The position numbers and the translations under genes are program-made. Positions 57,067 to 64,000 of a stretch of DNA of 64,000 nucleotides are shown in pieces (position 1 is the first letter of the stretch; the number at the start of each line of letters is the position of its first letter). Location: positions 76,181,718-76,245,717 of the forward strand of contig OY740765.1 in the NCBI GenBank assembly GCA_963513935.1. Reading direction: 5' to 3'. Source of the DNA: Aphrophora alni. Its lineage: Eukaryota; Arthropoda; Insecta; Hemiptera; Aphrophoridae. The notes under the pieces are model-generated. The model worked only from the letters and a program-made list of their open reading frames with translations, was not told where the DNA came from and did not search any database.

Positions 57067-57180
57067 GCCAACGTCCTGTTTAACCGGACGTTTCAAAATA
57101 TGCAAGAAGTGCCAACGTCCGCTTGGACCGGACGTTTAAAAATGTGCGAGAAATGCCAACGTCCGATTGCGCCGGACGTT
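57067..57180. repeat. piggyBac-4 left subterminal hairpin repeats, 44-bp period
   Basis: GCCAACGTCC starts at 57067, 57111 and (CGTCCG variant) 57155. Each unit has arms ACGTCC and GGACGT around a short centre. Likely transposase-binding sites. Confidence 0.92.
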
Positions 57181-57514
57181 AGTTAAACAAATCATAAAAA
57201 ATTGAAAAATGATATATTTTTTAAATATTTTATATCAATCTGCTTAGAAAGAATAGTTCTTTGTTTCACATATGGTATAGTATACAAAATCAATGCAAAG
57301 ATCGATAATGAGAGTGATAATTCAATCGAGTTGGCTGTGCATTGTCAAGTCAGCTGCTATACAATTATTCTTTCGCTTAAGTCTTGATACAATGGTTGTT
57401 TTGTTTAGATTCAAATTCTGTACGTAGGTTATGTTTGATTGTTTTGTATTTATGTAAATTGTGTAATTATTTAATTTAATTTAATTTAATTATTTATTGT
57501 GTAAATATGTAATA

Positions 57515-59458
57515 ATGGATCGATCAAGATCGCCCTTGAGTGAAAATACAGTGAGAAACTTAGTGGAGGAAGAATATCTTGAGGATAATTTTGTGTCTGA
57601 TATTTCTGAATCTGAAAGTGGTAGTGATAGTGACAAAAGTATTTTTTTTGACAACACTGACAGTGACCCAAATTATGATCCTGAGGATGATGTTAGACCT
57701 ATCAATAATTTAGGAATTCGGCAAGATATATTATCTGACAGTTCTGATGAAGAGGTTAGGCGTAATGTAACATTTACTCCTCCCAGACCTATTGCTAGGC
57801 CTAGAGGTAGACCAACACTTCCTAGGCCTAATTTAGATGACTGTAATTCTGATAATGAATCTGAAGATGGGACAAGGTGGACTGAGATTGAGGAGGGGAA
57901 TGATCCAGGTTTCAATCATGATTTCTTTTTTGCTGAAACTGCTGGAGTAAAACACTGTCCCCCTAAAAACTCACAACCCTCTGATTACATGACCTTATTT
58001 TTTACTCCATTATTATTGGATATGTTTGTAAAGTATACTAACATGTATGCCCAACAATATTTGAAAACCAATGCTCATAGGCTAAAAGTAAATAGCAGGT
58101 CCAAATCATGGAGACCAGTAACACGCCCAGAAATGTTGGCCTTTATTGCCGTAATTTTTAATATGGGGTTGAATCCAAAGGCGACAATTTACTTATACTG
58201 GACTAGGACTTCTAGTCAATTTATCCCTTGGTTTAGTAGAATGTTTAATCGCAATAGATTCCAAGCAATTCTGCAATTTTTTCATATGGTAGACACATCA
58301 AACATACCTCGTCCTGGACAACCTGGCTATGATCCTTGTGCTAGGTTCCAACCTTTAGTGGATCATGTCAATAGAGTATCTAGGTTTCATTATATTCCAG
58401 GTAAAAACATATCAATTGATGAAAGCATGATTAGTACCAAAGCCCACTCTCAACTTTTGCAATATATGCCTAAGAAAAGACATCGATGGGGTGTAAAGCT
58501 CTGGTCACTTTGTGATTCTGTGTCACATTATTGTTTTTCTTTTTTTGTCTATAAAGGAGCAAGAAATGAAGAAGATAAAAGGGAAATTAAAGAAAATGGG
58601 TTGGGTCACTATGTAGTTGTTAAACTTTTAAAAATGACAAATCTTCTCAACAAAGGTTACCACATTTTTATCGATAACTTTTTCACATCCATAAAGTTAG
58701 CAAAGTATTTATTCTCAAAACTTACATTTCTTACTGGAACATTGAGACAAAATAGAAAGGGTATACCACCAATAATGAAACCAAAATTTAATGTTGGGGA
58801 CAAGAAATATTTGAGGAAAGGTAATTTATTACTCTTAGGCTTCAGGGAAAAACAGTCACAAAAACACCAAGTTTTATTACTTTCTACAAATGATAAGGCT
58901 GAAAATGAACACAGGTCCAAAAGAAGAGGTTCGTCAATTCGAGTTACAAATAAACCTAAAATAATTCGAAATTATAATAGTTTTATGGGTGGTGTAGATA
59001 GCAGTGACCAAATGTTATACCAGTATCTTGATGACAGAAAATCATTAAAATTTTGGAAAAAGGTGATGTTTAATATTTTTGGCCGTATGTTATTGAACTC
59101 TTATTTACTTTATAAGCAGAATACTGATAAACCTCTTAGTAGATTAGATTTTAACATATCTGTTGTCGAAGAAATTTCAAAAGAGTGGCTTTCAACACAA
59201 GAAAAAAGACCAAATGTATCTGATTTAAATAACATAACTCCAACACGAATTTCTCGTGGTGGTGGAGATGGGGACAGAGTTAGTACTGGTATAATATTTG
59301 GCCTACTTGAAAAAATTCCTGATGGAAGGGAGAAAAATTGTTGCATTTGCAGTAAGAAAAGTACACAGGCTGGTGGTAAGAGGAAAAAATCAACATTTAT
59401 GTGTGTGAAGTGCAAAAAGGGCATACATAGTAAATGTATTACCGAACATAAGTGCTAA
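57515..59458 (+). CDS. piggyBac transposase, intact 647 aa
   Basis: I choose ATG at 57515 (MDRSRSPLSENT); upstream in frame there is only a TTG and no ATG, and the relative piggyBac-3 also starts MDR. Residues 1-150 are acidic and contain an AT-hook-like RPRGRP. The DDE_Tnp_1_7 domain follows, with catalytic Asp at 302 (ISIDESM), 387 (FIDNFFTS) and 495 (GGVDSSDQM). The spacing is close to that of the T. ni piggyBac triad (268/346/447). The last 40 residues form a Cys-rich zinc-binding tail (CCICSKK ... CVKCKKGIHSKC), which in this family binds the element ends. No stop or frameshift. It cuts at TTAA and can excise without a scar by family knowledge; whether this copy is active is not known. 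Confidence 0.96.
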   Translation: MDRSRSPLSENTVRNLVEEEYLEDNFVSDISESESGSDSDKSIFFDNTDSDPNYDPEDDVRPINNLGIRQDILSDSSDEEVRRNVTFTPPRPIARPRGRPTLPRPNLDDCNSDNESEDGTRWTEIEEGNDPGFNHDFFFAETAGVKHCPPKNSQPSDYMTLFFTPLLLDMFVKYTNMYAQQYLKTNAHRLKVNSRSKSWRPVTRPEMLAFIAVIFNMGLNPKATIYLYWTRTSSQFIPWFSRMFNRNRFQAILQFFHMVDTSNIPRPGQPGYDPCARFQPLVDHVNRVSRFHYIPGKNISIDESMISTKAHSQLLQYMPKKRHRWGVKLWSLCDSVSHYCFSFFVYKGARNEEDKREIKENGLGHYVVVKLLKMTNLLNKGYHIFIDNFFTSIKLAKYLFSKLTFLTGTLRQNRKGIPPIMKPKFNVGDKKYLRKGNLLLLGFREKQSQKHQVLLLSTNDKAENEHRSKRRGSSIRVTNKPKIIRNYNSFMGGVDSSDQMLYQYLDDRKSLKFWKKVMFNIFGRMLLNSYLLYKQNTDKPLSRLDFNISVVEEISKEWLSTQEKRPNVSDLNNITPTRISRGGGDGDRVSTGIIFGLLEKIPDGREKNCCICSKKSTQAGGKRKKSTFMCVKCKKGIHSKCITEHKC

Positions 59459-60000
59459 ATTAACATTTTTTTTTACAACTCAATTATAAATATTTTAGTT
59501 TAAATAGTGCTTAAGTGGTTTATTTCATAATTATTCTTTTACTAGTTTGTTATTTTTGTTTAATGTGCTAAATATTTTTGAAATACAAGTTATTTTAAAA
59601 GTTATTTACTACTTATACTAGCGTTTCCTAGAAAACATTAAAATGTTCTTATTTCGAAAAAGTAGCATAACTTTTTTATTTTGGAAGATATTGGCCCAAA
59701 ATTTTGAACACAAGTATAGAACAAAATGTGTCTTAAAGTGATGTGCAAGTTTTTAAGTGATATATTTTTTCTCCATCTGTTTTCTTCATAAAAACTGGAA
59801 ATTTTATCAAAAATTTTTGTTAAGGTAAGCAATTTTATTTTTTCTAAATTTTTTGGTATATTATGAATGTGTTTAGATTAGTAGATATTATTTATAGATC
59901 TATTAGAAGAAAAACAAAACAAAAATTATGATGATATCTTTTTAAATAACAAAAATATAGCTTTTTAAAAAAATCCTTACAAATTCACTAAAAACAGGTC

Positions 60001-60081
60001 GGCACTTTTGGATACACTATGGGAGAAAATGCCTGGCACTTTTGGGTAGTGCATACAAAAAAATGCATGGCACTGAAAGGG
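60001..60081. repeat. piggyBac-4 right subterminal repeats, 34-bp period
   Basis: GGCACTTTTGG at 60001 and GGCACTTTTGG at 60035 are followed by GGCACTGAAAGGG at 60069, which is the TIR itself. The right-end spacing (34 bp) differs from the left (44 bp), so the two ends are asymmetric, as in known piggyBacs. Confidence 0.88.
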
Positions 60082-60299
60082 TTAAAATCACTATATATCC
60101 CAATTACCAACTACATATTGTCTTTATTATAAACTATCTTTAACATCAACTATTATCTATTACAGATATTATTTATGATTATCAATTACAGATTTTATTA
60201 TTATTGATTGGAGATGTTCCATGCTTTTACAGGTCCAACTAATCTTCGCCCCCCCCTCCCTACAGGGAATTCAGAAAAGAAAAGTCCCGCTCTTTCACA

Positions 60300-61690
60300 A
60301 TAGGTTAGTTCCAATATACGATTATAAAGTCTGTTTTGTTAATCACAGGGTTAGGTTAACTATGGAAACCAAAGTCTCTTTACCCATTGGGTTAGGTTAG
60401 GTAATGGTAACAAAGTATAGCTCTTTCATTAATAGGTTGTTTCTAATTATTGATTTAAAAACAAAGACAGGTTGTTCAGCCATTGAGTTAGTTTCAATTT
60501 TCAATAAATGATTAAAATATCTTGTTAATTAATAAATGAATTGCCTTGAGCCAGAAAAGAATTCTCATTTTGCTATTGGGTGTGTTCCAATACATTATTC
60601 CAAATTCTATTTTTTTTAGACAATTAGCTTTGTTAAAATTGATGATTAAATAGTCTGGCTCATTACCATTGAATTAATTAACTCATGTTTAAAAAAGTTA
60701 CACTCTTTTTACCAATGGATTAGTTCCAAATCATTATTAGAAATTTTATCTCTTCAGCTAATGAGTTAGTTCCAATTCATGATAATAAAATATGCTTATG
60801 CCAGTGTGTTAGATCTAATTCATAATTGTAAAGTCTGGCTCATTGATATAGTTCTATGACATGACTGTATGGTCTGGTTTTTTGTCATTGATCTAGTTCC
60901 AATTCTTGATTAGAAACTGTGTTCCTTTAACCCACTGGGTTAGTTTAATTTATGATTACAAAATCTGATGGTTTAATAAGCAGATTAATTAATTCAGGAA
61001 AGAAAATTCTGGCTCGTAAGCCATTGTTGGATTAGTTTAAATTCATGATTGCCAAGATTAGTCCTGTAGCCATTGAGCTAGTTATAATAAAATTCATGAT
61101 TACATAGACTTGCTCCTTAGTATCAATTTATTATTACAAATTATGGTCTTTAGCTTATAAGGGTTATTCTAATTCTTGGTTAAAAATTCTAGCTCTTTAG
61201 CTATTGGGTTATTTTCCATTCATAATTACACAGTCTGACTATTTAGCCAATGGGTTAGTTCAAATCCAACAAAGTTAAGCTCTTTAGACTTTGCTTTAAT
61301 TTGAATTCATGATTACACTTTCTAGCTATTCTAGCTACTGTACTCTTTGGATTAATTCCAATTTCTAACAACAAAATAAAGCTCTTTGCTAATGTGTTAT
61401 TTCCAATTCATGATAGCAACATCTGGTTCATTATTCATAGGGTTGATTCCATGACATGACTATATAGTCCGACATTTATATTTAGTGTTTGTCATATATT
61501 TAGTTTTCAAATATGACATTTAGTGGGTTAAGTTGAGTCGAAAAAGAATTAGGATTACTTAAACTGACTCTTTAGCTATTGAGTTATTTTAACTCATTAT
61601 AGCATAGTCTGGCTCTTTTAACCTATGGGTTAGTTCCAATTCATGATTATAAAATCCGACCTCTTTAGCCATATTCATGGTTACAAAATC
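60300..61690. repeat. Degenerate satellite, period about 46 bp
   Basis: About thirty diverged units carry the words TTAGTTCCAATTCATGATTA and CTGGCTCTTTAGCCATTGGG in alternation. Units vary by indels and substitutions, so the array is old. A second, weaker block is at about 41050-41450. No coding potential. Confidence 0.9.
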
Positions 61691-62171
61691 TTTATTTATG
61701 TTTTAGACTTTCATAAACTGACAACACATTATTATTACAATATTTCATTTTGGTACAATTTACCAATTCACTTTGTTTTTTTAAACTAATAATTTGGACA
61801 TTTGCTTTGTTATGTTTGTTCTACTATTTATATTTATAATAGTTTCTGTTAAGACATTAATAAAACAAATAGGTTACTATTGCTAATTTTAGAGTAATCT
61901 TTCATCACATATATTTGCCAACTTATCTTACTATCTACGTATATACCTTACAGTTTTAAACTCTTGTTAAGGCTAAACACGACCTCATCAACTTATCTGT
62001 TATTAGGTGACGATGGTAATAAAAACCAAAAGCCTTGCCATCATCTTGTTATTATCTTTTAAAGTTTCCGAGCTCTTCCTGGATGTTAATTTAGGTTTAA
62101 TCTGAGACAGGCTTGGAGACCTCTTGTGAGATCCATATTAGTAATTACCAAATTCTTGTCTTGAAGTTCCT

Positions 62172-62362
62172 GCAATTCTTTTTTTCTGTAATGCTACAGC
62201 GCTATTTCGCTGGTCACTGGGAGTTTCTTCAGGAGTAATCAAATACTTAAACTTTCATCACCATATTTATTTATTTTATAAATTTACGTATATTATATTA
62301 TGCCTAAGAGAGTTGCTAGTGAGCAGTGAAACAGCACTGAAGCATTACAGAAAAAACTTGAA
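62172..62362. repeat. Imperfect hairpin, arms about 50 bp
   Basis: The arm at about 62172-62222 (CAATTCTTTTTTTCTGTAAT...) is matched in reverse complement by about 62311-62362 (...ATTACAGAAAAAACTTGAATTG), with several mismatches and a roughly 90-nt loop. It lies about 250 bp from the Ssdp exon at 62616. Confidence 0.82.
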
Positions 62363-62615
62363 TTGAAAGATGTCGCAAGAATTAAGATAATTAAGGTATG
62401 CAATTCGTGAAAGGGAAACAAACGACATAATATTATTATTACAAATTCAAGTTACACATTATATTCTTGTATACTTTTTATATAAAAGTTATTTTTTGTA
62501 AGATCAACACAGAAGTTACAAAAGCACATAAACTACAATTATATTTGGCTCAAATCTACACATATCTAACATGAATTCTTGACTTTAATATTCATATATA
62601 ACACTAACAACTTAC

Positions 62616-62688
62616 TTCTGAAAGGAAGGTTTGTGCTGCTTTCTGTGCTCCTACATGGAGTAAATATTCATATACATACAACGCTAAT
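62616..62688 (-). CDS. Ssdp: Ssdp/SSBP2-3-4 orthologue, internal exon (LisH/LUFS helix region)
   Basis: This 73-nt minus-strand exon has the acceptor TTGTTACAG just above 62688 and the donor GTAAGT just below 62616. One leading base (A) completes a lysine codon from the previous exon. The next 24 codons read [15 protein letters not shown]...AQTFLSE, the LisH-like N-terminal helix of the SSBP/Ssdp family. The family binds single-stranded DNA and stabilises the nuclear Chip/LDB-LIM-homeodomain complex. The exon ends in phase 0 (GAA) and joins in frame to the exon at 40768-40829, so the intervening intron is about 21.8 kb. The upstream exon with the start methionine and the AVPSD..AREK segment is not in the window. 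The call rests on recognising the highly conserved protein sequence together with exact splice phase. Confidence 0.93.
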
Positions 62689-62800
62689 CTGTAACAAATT
62701 CAAAGAAATCATCAATTTTGTTACGATATGTTAATATTCATTACAATAAAGGACACTTGTAAAGATAATGTTTATCCTTTAATTACTAGCCAGTGTAATT

Positions 62801-63078
62801 TAATCAAACTAAATAAAAACAAATTTTTAACACTTGAGATCTGGCAGATATTATTCTGTAAAACAGCAAGGGTTTTCTAAACTATTTAAATGAGTAGGTT
62901 TAAAAATTCATAAAAGTATGAAACACATGAATACTTTTCAAATAAATACTTAATCAAACTAAATAAAAACAAATTTTTAACACTTGAGATCTGGCAGATA
63001 TTATTCTGTAAAACAGCAAGGGTTTTCTAAACTATTTAAATGAGTAGGTTTAAAAATTCATAAAAGTATGAAACACAT
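62801..63078. repeat. Identical 128-bp direct duplication
   Basis: Segments 62801-62928 and 62951-63078 are identical as far as I can read, offset by 150 bp, with a 22-bp linker. Lack of divergence marks it as recent or as an assembly artefact. Confidence 0.95.
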
Positions 63079-63239
63079 CTAAACCTTACATTATTATGTA
63101 GGTTGTTACCATATAAAATTTTTTTTTTAATTTCAATTTTTTCTGTTTTTAGTTTAAAAAAATATATGTTTAACTTGTGTATGTATGTTTAATTTGAAGC
63201 TAGTAGTTTCATTGATTTTTTTTTTTTTTAAGATTTTTA

Positions 63240-64000
63240 AGATAAAATCAGTGTTTGTTCCAATTCATTTTTATCAACTGTTGATAAAAGGAAACTTTAC
63301 TTTAAACACAAAACAAGTGTTGCTCTGGATGACTGAAAACTTTTGCAAATTAGTGACAATATTCTGGATTTTAAGTACTTGTTCAAACTGACAGTGACAA
63401 ATCTTCAACAGATATATCCTATTGTTATTACAATCACATTATCGAAGTTATCAAAATAGCTGATTTTCTGTTTAATTTGGACTTTCTGATATTTCCAAAC
63501 AAAAAAATGTATCTTGTGAAAAAGCAGACAAACTGATAGTGACAAATCTTTAACAGTTTTATCCTATTGTTATTACAATCACAGTATCAAAGTTATTAAA
63601 ATAGCTGATTTTCTGTTTAATTTTGACTTTCTGATATTTCCAAAAAAAACTGTATCTTGTGAAAAAGCAGACAAAAGTTTTGGTTCTTTTGAAGATTTTA
63701 TGATATAATTAGTGTTTGTTCCCATTCATTATTATCAACTGTTGATCAAATAAAACTTTACTTTGAATAGAAACAAGTGATGCTCTGGATGACTGAAAAC
63801 TTTTGCATATTAGTAATAATATTCTGGATTTTAAGTACTTGTTCAAACTGACAGTGACAAATCTTCAACAGAAATATCCTATTGTTATTACAATCACACT
63901 ATTAAAGTTATCAAAATAGCTGATTTTCTGATTAATTTGGACTTTCTGATATTTCCAAAAATAATGCATCTTATGAAAAAGCAGACAAATCTTTTGGTTC
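63240..64000. repeat. Two-level tandem repeat running off the window end
   Basis: AAACTGACAGTGACAAATCT starts at 63385 and 63845, with a variant at 63530; GTGTTTGTTCC starts at 63251 and 63712. So a roughly 460-bp unit is repeated and contains a 145-bp sub-duplication. Units are about 90% alike and continue past 64000. Confidence 0.9.

Larger units (their letters stand above)
57057..60081 (+). mobile_element. piggyBac element 4, structurally intact
   Basis: TTAA at 57053-57056 and 60082-60085 flanks a perfect 14-bp TIR, CCCTTTCAGTGCCA. The element is 3025 bp. Left of the gene are three direct repeats 44 bp apart; right of it three GGCACT repeats 34 bp apart. The transposase frame is uninterrupted. 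Everything needed for an autonomous piggyBac is visible. Confidence 0.95.

Overview
The window is AT-rich animal DNA, almost certainly from an arthropod and probably an insect with a large, transposon-rich genome. It has no bacterial-style gene arrangement. The only host gene I can support is one minus-strand locus whose small exons span most of the window: the orthologue of Ssdp/SSBP2-3-4 (sequence-specific single-stranded-DNA-binding protein, the partner of Chip/LDB). Four exons are visible at 62616-62688, 40768-40829, 14127-14211 and 8049-8090. They splice in frame with consensus sites, and the first three encode the conserved LUFS/LisH region. The first coding exon and the long proline/glycine-rich C-terminal part must lie outside the window, to the right and left respectively. 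Everything else is intron, with introns of roughly 22, 27 and 6 kb.

The introns are a dense, nested graveyard of mobile elements. From left to right: a Penelope scrap (about 2 kb); a decayed piggyBac (2.7-4.7 kb); a nearly complete piggyBac with TIRs and TTAA sites (4979-7497); a LINE 3' fragment (8.4-8.9 kb); a family of large non-autonomous TTAA elements, here called TTAA-1, with copies at 8940, 11024, 15377, 24986 (partial), 32535 and 52961; a mariner split by one of these copies (14.3-17.5 kb); a separate 1-kb TTAA element (17504-18525); an internally deleted pogo/Tigger-like element (22239-23654); a foldback repeat (about 27 kb); a short Helitron (28376-28815); a Buster-type hAT (34991-37427); a third piggyBac (37701-39696) cut by a pogo-like MITE (39697-40462); a gypsy scrap; an intron-containing TIR element encoding a DUF7869-like protein (41861-45095); a Penelope-like element with terminal direct repeats (45456-48265); an I/Jockey-type LINE (about 48.8-55.7 kb) interrupted by a TTAA-1 copy; and a structurally intact piggyBac (57057-60081) with one uninterrupted transposase frame. 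A 46-bp degenerate satellite (60.3-61.7 kb) and several fresh tandem duplications follow.

Three things stand out. First, the piggyBac-type elements share an end design: TTAA, then CCCT-type termini, then two or three direct repeats spaced 42-44 bp, most of which carry a hairpin or palindrome. The palindrome sequence differs completely between families. Second, the DUF7869-like element has its own gene with apparent GC-AG introns, duplicated 141-nt exons and a repeated CGYAAGTCCA motif near its ends. Third, the 8-bp palindrome TAGGCCTA occurs at least 19 times. No CRISPR array, tRNA, rRNA or bacterial system was seen.
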